From positions 152,716,858 to 152,780,857 of the forward strand of contig NC_084794.1 in assembly GCF_963169125.1 (NCBI RefSeq): a stretch of 64,000 nucleotides of DNA. Reading direction: 5' to 3'. This document shows positions 10,042-21,905 of the stretch, one piece after another. The position numbers and the translations under genes are program-made. Numbering within the stretch: position 1 is the first letter of the stretch; every line of letters begins with the position of its first letter. This DNA is from Humulus lupulus (taxonomy: Eukaryota; Streptophyta; Magnoliopsida; Rosales; Cannabaceae). The notes below the pieces were generated by a model. It did no database searches. It worked only from the letters and a program-made list of their open reading frames with translations, and had not been told where the DNA came from.

Positions 10042-13000
10042 TGTAACATTCCAGATTTTCAAGAATCGATAATGCGGAAATATAAACATTTTCATTTAAA
10101 AAAATGTCTCAAAAACCCGTATAACAAACTTTTTAAAAGTCGTATGGCCATACTTAACATTTAATACAAACATAATTTATGAAGAGTAAGCTGAGCCTAG
10201 TTTATGAAAATAAAACAACATTTTCAAAAACAAAACAACTTCCCAAAAGGTCGGTCCACATGTACATTCACAAGGTAGACTCCAGCGCTCACTTCTCTAC
10301 CTTGCCCTTGATCTTACCTACAATAGGAAACAACTAGGTAAGCAAAAATGCTTAGTAAGTTCAACTTCAAAACAAAAGCATGCAGAGAAGACAGGTGGTC
10401 ACTGACCAAGTTATTGTCCATAGATAACAATAGCTCACAAAAATTAGGATTCCGGATCCATCCAGACCCTATGCAATCAATTTCAAGAACGCAAAAGCGT
10501 CTTGGAAAACTTAGAGTCATGCCTGATAACCAATGACAAACTATTTCATATAAACAGATAAAGCTCTGCACTCAAAAAATCCCATAGCAAGCAGATATAA
10601 TATATCACAACTCTTATTCGAGACCAACGCTCGACAATTTCCAACAATTCGGGTGTATCACGCCCTCCAGCATAAATTCTAATTTGTAAGAGAGAACCGA
10701 GTCTCAACACTAAGATCTAGCCAATAAATATCCCCATCAAGGGTAACTATCGAGTTACCTAGGCCATCGCTACTTATCCAAGAGTAAATCCCTCACAAGG
10801 GTAACCATCAAGCTACCTAGGGCATTGCTACTATTCAAGAGTGTAATCGAAGTTACACGGGTTTACAAAGACTTCTATGTTAATCAGTGTTGCTGGTGAG
10901 CAGTTGCCCCTAGGGTGTTCAACCTCACTCAAACTTGGCAACCTCTACTATCTCTAGGCACTCTCACTGAATGGCCAATATTCACGGTTACTATCCGGAA
11001 ATAACTTATCAGAGTACTTGCTCGGGTTCTAACCATTCACTGATTAAGTAAGCATGAAGGCCCCTAGGTCCCATTCATTTTGGCGCCCCTAGGTTTAAAC
11101 CAGCAATCCTCACCTCTTGGCCACTCGTCGTGGTAGTGAACCAGACATAATGAAATCAAGTAGTGTGATGGGGGTCAGACATCTAGAATATGACAGATAT
11201 CTACTGGTCATATTTTCTAAATCAACATCCACTAGACTAACGTCTCTATGCAAACTTTCTACGACAGTATATATATGTGCATGTGTCTCTATACTAACAT
11301 ACAATACAATAGTCGTTTCATGTTGTAGCCACACAATGGAAGTTGACTTACATGGAGACCTTTGCTCTCAGCAAGATTTCATCCTCCAATGTTTAATCCA
11401 GTTATGCTTAGCCAATATTGTAATTATCCATACAATATACTCGGATTAATTACGACACTTCATAATTCATTATTATTATTATTTTGGGCAGTTTGGTCAT
11501 TTTAAAAATCATTTGTAAGGATTAATGATCCTTATTTAGTTTTTAAACCCATTCAAGAAATTCATACTAAAAAATTTGAGACTAAACCCTAAGTCTCGGG
11601 AAGACCTATCCTATGGTCTCGATACTTAGGCTCGGGTATCGCAATAGTATTTTCTCACAATCCGCTAAAAATGTTATTCTTTAAAAGTATCGTTATTAAC
11701 CCGTACTTTCAACAAGTCGGTTAAATATATAGAAGTTTTTAGCCGGTATTATATCTAGAAAATACTAATTAAATTCCTAAAATATTTTTTCAAGAAAATA
11801 ACATCTTAATTTTCCTTTTATTTTCTTAAGGTTTTAATCTCTAAAAACCGTTTTAAGAAAATCGCCTAATTTTAACTTAATTAGGAGAAACTGTTAATAA
11901 TTTCTTATCTTGACTAGTTAATTCTCCCAAGTCAATTAATCAAGTTTACTTACTAGAAAAATAATTTACTTAATTATTTTCTCAAAATATAGGGTTTTCA
12001 AACCCTGTTTTAACTTATCAACTTAATAATAAATTAAATCTTTTATTTTTAGAAAGAATAAAAATTCTTTAATAAAAATAATTCTCACTAATCTCAAAGT
12101 GGTATTTTAGGTCAAAAATATGTTTTCAAGACTTACCAAGTTTTTATCTTGCAAGAAGCAAAATTTTACTTTTTACCTTAAGTTCCAAAATCCCATTTTT
12201 ACACTAAGTGTGAAAACCTCATTTTTCACATTTTTAACTACATACTTTGTTAGGTCATAACTTGAATTTTACTTACCCAATTGTTACCAAAATTTTCCAA
12301 TTCTATTTTTGGTATGCGATTTAGGTCTTTGTAAAATTTTAGGTAAAAATGAGCATTTTTTATTGGTGAAAATATTTTCCAACCAATGAGGTAAAAATGA
12401 CCTTATTTTCAAGTCCTTATTTTTTTCCAAAATTTGGCACTTAATAACTTTCAAAGCGTTCAGTATTTTGTTACCAAATTTTACCGTGGAATACTAGGTA
12501 ATGCAAAAAATATGTCTACCAATATTTAGATAAAACGGGGTTCATTTGACCTATACAGTAGCTATCCAAACTTGGTCCCAAAATTAAGAATACGAAAAAA
12601 AAGCATTTTTTTACCTAAACTTTGAAATAGCATAACTCACTCATTTCTAAACATTTTTGAGTGTTTCGAAAGCTAAATTTTATGTACTCAATCTCTAAAA
12701 GATTACAGTATAATTTAATTTTACAAAATCAATATACAGTGGATGCTTGAACCCTTGAAAGTCACAGCTCAAAACTTGTATTTTTGTTTTAGGGTTTTCA
12801 ACAAAACCCTTGGGGATTTTGGTCCCTATTTTAAAAAATCAACACACAAGCATCATAAAAATTACAAATCAACTACCATAGCCTTATTACATCACCAATA
12901 AGAAACTTTAAGCATTCACTATACAAAATAATGCTTAAAAATAAAAACTATACAATAACAACAATAAAAAGTAAACTTTTTACCTCTTGTTGTTCTTGCT

Positions 13001-14002
13001 TTAGGTTTGGATGTTTCTACTAGCTTTGGATCCTTCAAAACTCTTTCAAAACCTTAACCAACTCCCCCAAACACATATATAGTTAGCTATTGAAAAATCT
13101 ATGGTTAAAACTTTACAAAAGTTAGTTTTATGAAATTTTACCTTAGGGAAACCCTTCCTAGACCAAAGCTTAAGTTTCTAAGCCTTCTTAGTGTTCTTGA
13201 GGTTGAAAATGGAGAGAAAACTTGAGAGAGAATTTTCAAACAAGATGAGAGTGATTGTGAGAGAGAGGGGGTCAGTTTTGGGGAGGGTTAGAAGAGTTTA
13301 GACAACTCTTAAATATCTTAAACACTTGAGTGTTTTTACTATGGCCACTTGATGCCATTAACCCTAAATTTAAAATGGGGATTAAACTAAAACAATATGG
13401 TCCACCAAAATAAACTCCTTCACATGGCCGACCACCACTTATTTATTTATGTTATATTTTTTCTAATGGTTAATAATTAATTCCTAAGAAGAAAAATCCA
13501 AAATGACTTTCTATAACCTTTTTCACTCATATAAAGTTTTAAAAACAAAACTTAACATATAATAATTAAATTAAACATCTCTTACATTTAATTTAATTAA
13601 TCACACAATAAAATTTAACCTAAGGTCCATTCATGGAATAAAATTCCCCAATTCGATAAAATTAAGCACTTAACACAAAAACGCCCTAAAATTTCCATTT
13701 CCTCTTCCGTTTATTATTTTGACCAAACTTTAATTTTTATGAATGCATTTTATGCCCAAAATATATTTGCCATAGTTTTTCATTTTATTTTCTGAGATTT
13801 TTACTCGATTGGGGTTTTTGTGTCGGTCCAAGACGGAAAGTCTTATCTTGACTTTTAATCACAAAATTCATAATTTGGGTAGTAATAACTCATGGAAATA
13901 AATTCCAAACAAATATAATATTATTTAAAATAATATTCTTAACTCGGAGAAACCAATCCCGACCTAAGTTGTTTAAAGGTACCCGAAACGCAGGACGTTA
14001 CA
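10042..14002 (-). mobile_element. Solo LTR, about 4 kb, inserted in the MULE1 transposase gene
   Basis: Begins TGTAACATTCC and ends GACGTTACA; removing it brings the transposase halves together (IQSWFV to HREEVEKC). On the minus strand it starts TGTAACGTCCTGCG and has a block near 10290-10350 like the GGTAAGGGCAAGGGCAAG part of the Tekay-type LTRs, so it is probably a divergent relative in reverse orientation. Only TTG is identical on both sides (10039-10041, 14003-14005), so the TSD has decayed or the edges are off by a base or two. The interior is AT-rich with no recognisable gene. Confidence 0.75.
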
Positions 14003-14548
14003 TTGCATCGTGAGGAGGTAGAGAAGTGCACATCCAAATTAGCAACAATATATGAGAAAAATGTCTCAGGCATTGCGGATGATGCAAGGTACTTGAAAGT
14101 CCATCCTCTTGGACAATTCGAATTTCATGTGGTAGACCTAGAAGGTGATGGTGAGGTGAATTTGATGACCAAATCATGCTCCTGTGGCCAGTTTCAAATA
14201 ATGGGTTACCCTTGTGTTCATGGTGTGGCTGCGGCCATCCTGCACAGTGTAAACATTTACTCAATGTGTTCCCCATATTACACTACTGAGATGTGGAGGG
14301 AGTCGTACAAAGAAACAATTTACCCAACTGGAAACGAGGATGATTGGGAAGTTCCTGAGAACATAGAGAAAATGCAAGTTGGGGTTCCCGTTGAAAAACA
14401 ACCCGTTGGTCGACCGAAGAAGAAAAAGGTGGGAAGAAGGAAGACAAACTGCACTCCATCGAATGGTGAAATCATTCGCAAAGAGCACAAGTGTAGCATG
14501 TGTTGTGGTCTTGGCCACAACAGGGCTACATGCAAAGCTAGGCTATAA
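14003..14548 (+). pseudogene. MULE1 transposase C-terminal part: SWIM zinc finger and zinc knuckle
   Basis: Continues the transposase after the LTR insertion: HREEVEKCTSKLAT, a SWIM zinc finger CSCGQFQIMGYPCVH (about 14178-14222), the conserved YYTTEMWRESYKETIYP tail, a basic stretch GRPKKKKVGRRK, and a C-terminal CCHC zinc knuckle CSMCCGLGHNRATC before the stop at 14546-14548. Order and spacing are those of full-length plant MULE transposases. No stop occurs in this segment. It cannot be expressed as a unit with the upstream part because of the 4-kb insertion and upstream stops. Confidence 0.93.
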
Positions 14549-14636
14549 ACTCTTTTTTTTCCCATTTGGACTTGTTGTATTAATAACCTAGCTTGTTTTG
14601 CCTTTTTTTATTTGATTTTTCTTAAAAGTTATGTTA

Positions 14637-14895
14637 AGCTCGATGTACACTCGATGAGCTTGATTTTAGCTCGACGTGAGCTCAATAATAGCTCGATATG
14701 AACTCGATAATATGTATGTTAGCTTCTAAACTGACTTCAAATCGTAGCTCGATAATGGTTCGATAGTAGCTCAATATAACTCGATAGTACTTCGATAATG
14801 GTTCAATATGGCTCGATATTAGTTTGATAACAGTTCGATAATAGTTCGATATAGCTTGATATTAGTTCGATAATGTTCGATATAGGTCGATAACA
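14637..14895 (+). repeat. CTCGAT array downstream of MULE1 transposase
   Basis: By eye there are seven CTCGAT words and many one-base variants (TTCGAT, CTCAAT, CTTGAT) on +, and no ATCGAG. It lies between the stop codons of the two convergent genes, on the transposase side, so it would be in the 3' UTR or trailer of the transposase transcript. Confidence 0.8.
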
Positions 14896-14962
14896 ACCTA
14901 TGAAAGTTATAAAAAAATGTGAACAAAAAATTGTACATGTAAAGACCCCATATATATAATTA

Positions 14963-17744
14963 TCAAGGTAACAAATTTTGATACCACAAGTCTGTGGTCC
15001 ACTTGTCCCTAAACACCTCTATATTTTCATCGCAGATGGTTTCTAATGGAAGGTCGGCCATGAGATGCTCAATATGCTTGACAGCATACACACCACAATC
15101 CTCACTGTAAAAAAAATGTAAACATTAAGTATACAATACTATAATTTTAGTTAGAAACAAATATAGTATGAAGATGATGTTTGTTACCTTCTCTTTGACT
15201 GAGTGAGCTCGTGTTTCTGTTTGCAACACCATGTGAACTGATGCGGCCTCTTTCCTGCTGCAGGAATCTTCAACATCAAGCTATCTGTGAACAGTTTACT
15301 CTGCATCAACAAAGAAGGAAGCAAAAAGAACCATGGATTCATAATTTCCTCCAGCTTTGCGTCAATAATCATCGAGTTGTTTGAATCATAAACAGTGAGA
15401 GTCCAACTAGAAATAGAAGCCTCAATGGAAAACCAATGTTGCTGTTCATAGTTCTGGCACCAATATACATCCTCAACTCCTCCCCAAGATGCTAGAAACT
15501 GCTGCTCGATGCCGGTCAACATGGACATAACGTAAGAATCCCACGTGAACTTTGTTTTGTTGGCAATTTTTTTGTACTGATCATATCGGACGGGTATCAC
15601 TTGTGAGAAATAAATGTTCATCACAGATGCATTCTGTTGATATGTATTGGGAAAATACTTGTGACACATATGAAGCATGTGTTCTGCCGCATTAATATGC
15701 TACAAAGAGAGTACGATATAAAAAGTTAGCAAAGACCATCATAAATGGCTAAACAAAATGCATAAATGAATAAATTGAGTTCTCATCGAGCACTATCTAG
15801 CTTATATAGAACTAAACATCGAGCTCATCGAGTCTATATCGAGCCCAATCGAGCTCATATCGAGCTATTCTCAGACGGTAAACAACACCCCTATCGATCT
15901 ACTATCGAGCTCCATCGAACTCACATCAAGCTAATCTCAAACAACAAACAACATAACTTGTGTAGCCTATTGAGCTACTATCCATCTCATATCGAGCTCA
16001 CATCGAGCTAATCTCAAACAGTAAACAACATAACTTGTGTAGCCTATCGAGCTCATATCGATCCAGGCAACCCCCCATCGAGATCTTATCGAGCTCTCAT
16101 CGAGCTCATATCGAGTCAATAAAAATAGAACTTGTAAAATTGAAACCAAGTCATAATTTCTACCACTATCGAGTCATTAGGTATAAATGGCTTACCCCAT
16201 CAGTGAGCCACGAATGGGGTGTCTTCCATGTTAGAAACCACGCTAGACCGTGATTCCCAATCTTTACATCCCTCGGGGTCTTGTTGGGGATGTCTCCAAG
16301 CAGCCACTTGGACACTATCCTATACTGTTTGTGATCTGGCTTCTTGAGAGGGTCCAGCACCTGTGTAGCCTCCTCTTCTGGTGCAGCTGCATCAGTGCGA
16401 GGTCTTTTCCTCGAGGGATCGGTGTAGTCCTCAAACCAATTTGGCTTGTGTCTTTGGCGTCTAGTCCTTTGAATTCGAACCCCAGCAACATCCTCAAGGT
16501 TGACAATAATGACTCCTAGAGTCATAGTATCAGGTGTCACAATGATGGTAGGTGGCGTGGTTGGATCATCAACATAGTCCAAAGGAATATCCAGTGTTTC
16601 TGAGTCTGAATCTTCCTTGGAACCCCTCATTTTCTCCTTAATAAACGTCAGGATCTGACTGACTGCATCCAGGATCACTGACTGGTTCTTCAAGAGGGTC
16701 TCCTGTTGACCCTCGACTCTATCCAACCGCTCAATCAAGTCGGCGAGCTCAGGGGCTGAGGCTGGGGCAACAGGAGGGATGGGACGATCAACTGCAAACA
16801 ACATCAAGCATTTGGTTAACTCAAATAATCATAAAAGATAAGCATATAGGTAAAAAATAATTGTTTGATGTCAATCAAATATAACTTACATTCTTCTTCG
16901 ATAACATCAGTGAGATGACAGACTTGGTGAATTCCTTATTCCTCCGATGCGACCAACTAAGCATCCTCGGGACCATGTTTCCCGAGCTCACAACAAACTC
17001 TGTAGCAAGCTGCTGGATAGCCTCATATGCCCAGTATTGTAAGGCCGGGGCATAACCATACATACTGTACTTGGCCTCGTGCGACACCTTGGCATCATTC
17101 TTGTTGTCATAGTTGGCCTTTTGCTTCACCATGTCCTTCTTACAAGACTGCAATAGCCTCCTATAAGAGTACTTCCCCCATGGATAGCTGAAGAATTACT
17201 CTACGTCCTCAACCATTTTCAGAATATCTTGCCATATGTGCAACTTTCCCTCTATCACATTCAGAACCCCCTCAACCAACAAACATAGACCAAGCTTGTA
17301 CACATCTTCCACAACAGTACAAGTCTTGAAAGCATGGTCCACCTGTGAGAGCTTTACTTTCTCAGCATCATTGAAATACTCCTTTACCAACCGGTCACTG
17401 AGATTACGCTCTTCCAACTCTTTTGGTGACGGGAAGGTACTGGAATTCAACCCTGTCACCAGGGCAAACTCTCCCATGCCGAATCTACAAGACTTCAACC
17501 CCAAGAAGAAATGCACCTCATCTTCGTTGTTGCTGGTGATTTTCCTCAACAGGAGTTGATGCACCAAAACTCCGGAGAAATTAAACTCCGAAGCCAAAAA
17601 GAACTGGTTGAAAGGGGATTCCTTAGCCCTTTCTATTAGCCCGAGCTCCATAAACCTAGTCTTAATGTGATTTAAAGTGCTACTACCCCAATAGGTGACT
17701 CGACCAGAAAAGTGATCACTGAAAGGAACAAGCAACTTAGGCAT
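14963..17744 (-). pseudogene. MULE1 DUF1985-Ulp1 cysteine protease gene (four coding exons, broken)
   Basis: Predicted exons on -: 17744-16890, 16791-16196, 15699-15188 and 15104-14963, with GT-AG borders read from sequence. Exon 1 has the DUF1985 fold signature FGMGEFALVTGLNSSTFP after PFSDHFSGRVTYWGSSTL. Exon 2 is acidic and basic linker. Exons 3-4 form a Ulp1/SENP-like peptidase: QQHWFSIE (catalytic His), VYDSNNS (Asp) and, across the last intron, EDCGVYAVKHIEHL (Cys), so the triad is present. Ulp1 enzymes remove SUMO. An in-frame TAA at 17196-17198 breaks exon 1, and the exon 1-2 junction is out of phase by one base, suggesting a further indel. The ATG directly follows a CAG acceptor, as in MULE2. 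The role in transposition is unknown. Confidence 0.88.
15776..16180 (-). repeat. CTCGAT array in an intron of the MULE1 Ulp1 gene
   Basis: By eye 15 ATCGAG words on + (CTCGAT on the coding minus strand) and no CTCGAT on +. The array lies inside the intron at 16195-15700 between the WLTDG and HINAAE exons. Confidence 0.85.
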
Positions 17745-17844
17745 CTGCAACAACACATGAAAAAAAATTGGTAAAAAAAATATATTGTCAAACAGAATCG
17801 GGAAAAAATTCAAAAGAAAAATTCATCAAAAACCAAAATAACAA

Positions 17845-18215
17845 TTGTCATCGAGTTTATATCGAGTTGTTATCGGGTAGTATCGAGCTCAATCGAGCTA
17901 TACATAACCCTATCAAGAAACTATCGAGCCTATCGAGAAAATCATATTCTGTCTACATAAAGAACCATCGAGCATGCATCGAGCTACAATCAAGCCAATC
18001 GAGCAACATCATCCGTAAACTATCGACCTTACCGAGAAATTTAAAATCATACTATCGAGCTCAAAACGAGCACCTATCAAACACATTCCTTTCACGCATC
18101 TTATCGAGCTCATATCGAGCACCTATCAAACCATTCATGTCCCCTTTATCGAGCCTACTATCAAGCCAGTATCGAACCTATCGATCCTATCGAGAAATTT
18201 AAATTCATTCTATCA
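17845..18215 (-). repeat. CTCGAT array in the 5' intron of the MULE1 Ulp1 gene
   Basis: By eye 14 ATCGAG words on + (CTCGAT on the coding strand), none in the reverse sense. It lies between a probable donor near 18262 (CAAAG then GTTAGATTT on minus) and the acceptor just before the ATG at 17744. Confidence 0.83.
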
Positions 18216-18349
18216 AGCATACCTTGTTTTTCGATTAAATATGGAGTGGGTATTCAAAATCTAACCTTTGATTTGATTTGAGTTTAGAGTTTGTCCGTGG
18301 ACCGTCGGGTTCCAAAGGATTGTGTGGCCGTGGGTCGCCTGAGATGCTC

Positions 18350-18470
18350 TCGACAGAGGCTGGAGATCGACGGGGTATGGGGCTCGACAGGGTTTGGAGA
18401 TCGACAGGGTTGGGCTCGACAGGGGTTGGGGCTCGACGGGGGTTGAGGCTCGACGGGGGTTGGGGCTCTT
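18350..18470. repeat. GC-rich minisatellite with GGCTCGACGGGGGTTG units
   Basis: About six imperfect 15-22 bp units, for example GGGGCTCGACGGGGGTTG, in the 5' flank of the Ulp1 gene. The CTCGAC word resembles the CTCGAT of the arrays but reads in the opposite orientation relative to the gene. A GA dinucleotide run follows at about 18497-18515. Confidence 0.7.
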
Positions 18471-18640
18471 CAGGATTTTGGGGTTTTTGTTATGTTTGAG
18501 AGAGAGAGAGAGAGAAACCGAGAGTGTAGATTTTTTTTGGGTAGAAAAATGGGAGGGGTATTTTGGGTAGATGGAGTATGTTTAGCATCAAAATGAAATA
18601 GTTAATAGTGGTGGTATTTTGTTGTAATAATACACACTAT

Positions 18641-18664
18641 TATGCATGAATAGTGAAATTTCCC
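18641..18664 (-). repeat. Right terminal inverted repeat of MULE1
   Basis: Ends TGCATGAATAGTGAAATTTCCC, closely matching the MULE2 right end TGCATTAAAAGTAAAATTTCTC. It stands at the same distance class beyond a GA/CT-rich promoter-like region as in MULE2. The target duplication cannot be checked because the left end is off the window. Confidence 0.7.
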
Positions 18665-19494
18665 AACAAAAAATATATGATATATGTTAAAAATTCTAGA
18701 ATACGTTAAGAATATATGACATTTATATATATATATTTCATGCATATAAAACAAATGATATATTCCATATGGATACAACAGAATATAAAAGTACCGGAAA
18801 AAATGCATATAACGTATATACAAAACTTTCATATCAATACATATATGAGATAAAAAATCTTGGTAGAGAATTGGTGCAACTTTTCAGTAATCAAGATATA
18901 TATATATATAGTAGGTTGAAGAATGGAAATACAAAAATACAATACAAAGAATAAACTAAAGTCGAGGCATGAAAAACATGCTTTCCTTAAAGCAGATTTG
19001 CCCCCTCTACCTGAACGGTGCTAGAGGATTTGTGAGCAACCACTTCCCAGGATACAACAACTATCAAGTAGGACGAAAACATTACTGCGTCTGCTTAGGC
19101 GAACTCGAAACAAACCTTCCCTCTATCACTAGAAAATACTACAGAGACAGAAGAGAGAAAGAGATTAAGACTATTGTGTGTGATACTCTGTATCTGTGTT
19201 TCCTAGAATGAGAGGAGAAGTCTCCTGTTATTGGCTTCATGGAGAGTTGAAAATGTGTGTGAATCAAATGCTTTAATGCCCAAATATTCAACAAATCTGG
19301 AATCTTAATTTCTGAAAATCAATAAGAATTAATCACACTTATTTTGATAATATCAGCAGTTCAATTTTAACCAAAGTGATTTGCTAAAATCAATATGAAT
19401 AAATCACACAATATTTTGGTAATCTCATCTTTAATCAAATGATTTGCTGAATCATTACCATTTTAGGCATCAATTTCTCATTCACTCATTTTTT
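18665..19494. other. Unassigned AT-rich stretch
   Basis: Non-coding as far as I can see. A short open stretch near 18969-19211 (CLGELETNLPS) matches nothing I recognise. Related phrases repeat (AATCAATAAGAATTAATCACACTT near 19319 and 19392), suggesting a small degenerate duplication. Confidence 0.4.
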
Positions 19495-21190
19495 TTCCAA
19501 CATCATTTCCACCAATGCATCTTCTTTTTAGCTTGAGAGGAACCCTACCAAAATCTCACAACCATTGAGAAGAGCTCCTTTATTAGAATTTTAGGTAACT
19601 TAAATCAACTCATAATATAACAGGGTATGGCTCGGACAATGGATTTAATAAGAACCTCTTTTCCCACCTAGGAAAACAAACTAGAATCCCACCCTTAAAG
19701 CTTGTCCCATACATTTTGCTGAATCATAGAGAAAACCTCCTTCTTCCTTCTTCCAATGCAAGCAGTACCAAGGTATTTAGTGTGGCACTCCACCAACTTC
19801 ACCCAATAGAATCAACAATCACTTTCCCTTCTTCCTCGTATATTTTATTACCAACACACAATTCTGACTTGTCCAGTTTATGCTCTGCCCAGACAGCCAT
19901 GCATACTTCTTAAGAACCTCATAATCTTTTCTCCCTTCTCTTTACAAGTGTTAAGAAAGATGAAGATATCTTGGGCAGAGAATAAGTCTGACACCTTGAG
20001 ACCATTCTTATCAAAATTAATCCCATTTATCACCTCCCTCTCTGCTTCACGTTGTAAACAAGAAAGACCCTGCAAACACGAGGAAAATATAAGGCGAAAT
20101 GGGGACACCTTGTCTTAAACACCGTTGAGAAATAACCTTCAATCTAGCTTCTCCATTGATTAAGATGGAGAAATTCATTGAACTAACACAGCTCATAACT
20201 TTTTTAATCCATCTCCTGTCATACCCCAAGCATGTCATCATAGCCTCAATAAACTTGCACTCGACCCGGTTATACACCTTAGACATATCAAGTTTCAAAG
20301 CTATATATTTTCTTCCCATTGCCAAATCTCTCTTTGTTTTTGTTTTTTTTTTCCATACAACGAAGGCTTTCGAACCTGATGATGGTGTTATCTTGAATTA
20401 AGCACCCTTCAATAAATGCACTTTGATTCTTTGAAATAATGACTTTAAGGCTCTCTTTCATCTAGTTCACTAAACATTGCGAAATGGCCTTGTACATAAT
20501 GTTACATAAACTAATCGGCCTAAACTCAAAGATTTTAACCGAATTCTTGAGTTTTGGTATCAGATAAATTAGAGTATTGTTTAGGCTACTATGATCAGCA
20601 TTAGGTCATTATCAATATTAAACATGCGGTGAGGAACACATCTTTTCAGCAAGCTTAATACATCAATATTAAAATGATTACAAGCAATGCCTTCAATATC
20701 CTCCGCCTTTTTCTTCTTCCAAATAAGTGTCTCATTAAACATCCCATTAAGCTCGTTTTGTTGTCTCCTTTTCGAAGCCTTTTGATGAAAAAATCTGGTA
20801 TTCCTATCCCCATTTTTTAACCATATTGCTCGACTTCTTTTTTTCCACACCTACTCTTCTTTTTTAAGCAGCACATTAAGACTTTTTTTCCAGCTTTTGC
20901 ACCAGAATTTTGTCCTTTCTAATATAAGATTGAGATAGGATACTAATCCTATCCTTTAGCTCCTTAATTTGTTTTTTTTTTCATCATCAGCCATTTTTCT
21001 CTAGTTTCAGTCATCTAAGCGTTTTCCGCAAGCCAGAATTCTACTCTTTAGCTGACTGGCATTATTTACCCTTCCCCTTTCAAGCCAGGTCTCTTTGACA
21101 ATTCTGATGCAACCCCATTATTACCCCATACCTGCTCGTAAAGGAAGTAGGACCTCAATTTAACATTCTCCTCATCATCCAAAGGTCCAA
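19495..21190 (-). pseudogene. L1-type LINE reverse transcriptase remnant
   Basis: On -, from right to left: RAIWLKNGDRNTRFFHQKAS (about 20830-20770), the linker between endonuclease and RT in plant L1 elements; [20 protein letters not shown] with [20 protein letters not shown] and [11 protein letters not shown] (20325-20050), the RT domain; then [17 protein letters not shown] and SDLFSAQDIFIF, where the catalytic FADD box is degraded to FSAQD. Weak similarity to the GLPSLIGRKK region follows to about 19500. Frameshifts occur near 20080 and 20570. The endonuclease and poly(A) tail are not clear, so the ends are approximate. Function would be target-primed reverse transcription; this copy is dead. 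Confidence 0.85.
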
Positions 21191-21410
21191 AATGTGTCAA
21201 ATTGCATCCCTACATGTTTAAATGTGTTTAAATATCTAATTTTATTAATCTAAACTCAGTTTAGTCATATTTTGATGCTAATCACAAAATCTCAATTTTA
21301 CACAATTTTGTACATAATTTTCTCTTAACTTTACACCTGCTTGCCTATTGTTTTCTCCTATATTTCACCACTACGTGTCTGCTTAGTTTTAAAATATGGT
21401 TCACAGGCTT
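21191..21410. other. Unassigned non-coding stretch
   Basis: No coding or repeat signal recognised between the LINE and the AT-rich repeat R1. Confidence 0.4.
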
Positions 21411-21905
21411 TTTTTAAATATATATAATAGAATAAATTATAATTCTATAGTATATATAAATATTTATATCAATAATTTCTACATATATGATATCTAAACA
21501 CAACGTTAACATATATATATTTACATTTCTACATGACATATATATAAAATATAATCATATTTAAAAAGAAATATAATCTTATATATAAAATATAATCATA
21601 TTTAAAGAAATTATAGTTCATATTTTTTTTTTAGAAAAAAAATAAAAATAGAAAATGTCATAGAGTAGACAGTAGTACACATGCATCAATTATTTTTAGT
21701 TTCTAATGTATCTCACAATGTTCATTGGTGAATTTTATGAAGAAAAATAGCTCCAATCACTTGATAAAAAATAAACTATCACACAAATTTATAACATAAA
21801 AAAATGATATATATGCCTTTATTATTTTCAAATAAATATGATTTAATTATTTAAATTATCATAAAATATTTTAAAAATATTCTATTTTAATTACTTAATT
21901 AATTT
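21411..21905. repeat. AT-rich repeat R1, left part
   Basis: Matches R2 at 34921-35240 nearly base for base over long stretches, for example TATATATAAATATTTATATC, CACTTGATAAAAAATAAA and CTAATGTATCTC. It is split by Tat element E1 (21906-32646) and continues at 32647. No coding sequence. The element class is unknown. Confidence 0.75.

Larger units (their letters stand above)
7550..18664 (+). mobile_element. MULE1: autonomous-type Mutator-like element with MuDR transposase and DUF1985-Ulp1 gene
   Basis: The two genes face each other: transposase rightward (8110-14548) and Ulp1 protease leftward (17744-14963). The right terminal inverted repeat near 18641-18664 (TGCATGAATAGTGAAATTTCCC) resembles the MULE2 terminus TGCATTAAAAGTAAAATTTCTC. 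The left terminus is not visible; comparison with MULE2 suggests the copia element inserted near the first exon-intron junction, pushing the left TIR out of the window. Non-coding parts carry CTCGAT arrays. This gene pair is known from plant MULEs that carry Ulp1-like protease genes (the Kaonashi group). The left boundary is uncertain. Confidence 0.82.

Noticed and set aside
10042..14002. Long AT-rich insert as an intron of the transposase gene
   Set aside because: The TGTAAC...GTTACA ends and the LTR-like block near 10300 point to an LTR; the edges lack GT-AG splice borders at the reading-frame junction.
18278..18499. Open frame rich in Gly, Arg, Ser and Leu
   Set aside because: It is a translation of the GGCTCGACGGGGGTTG minisatellite.
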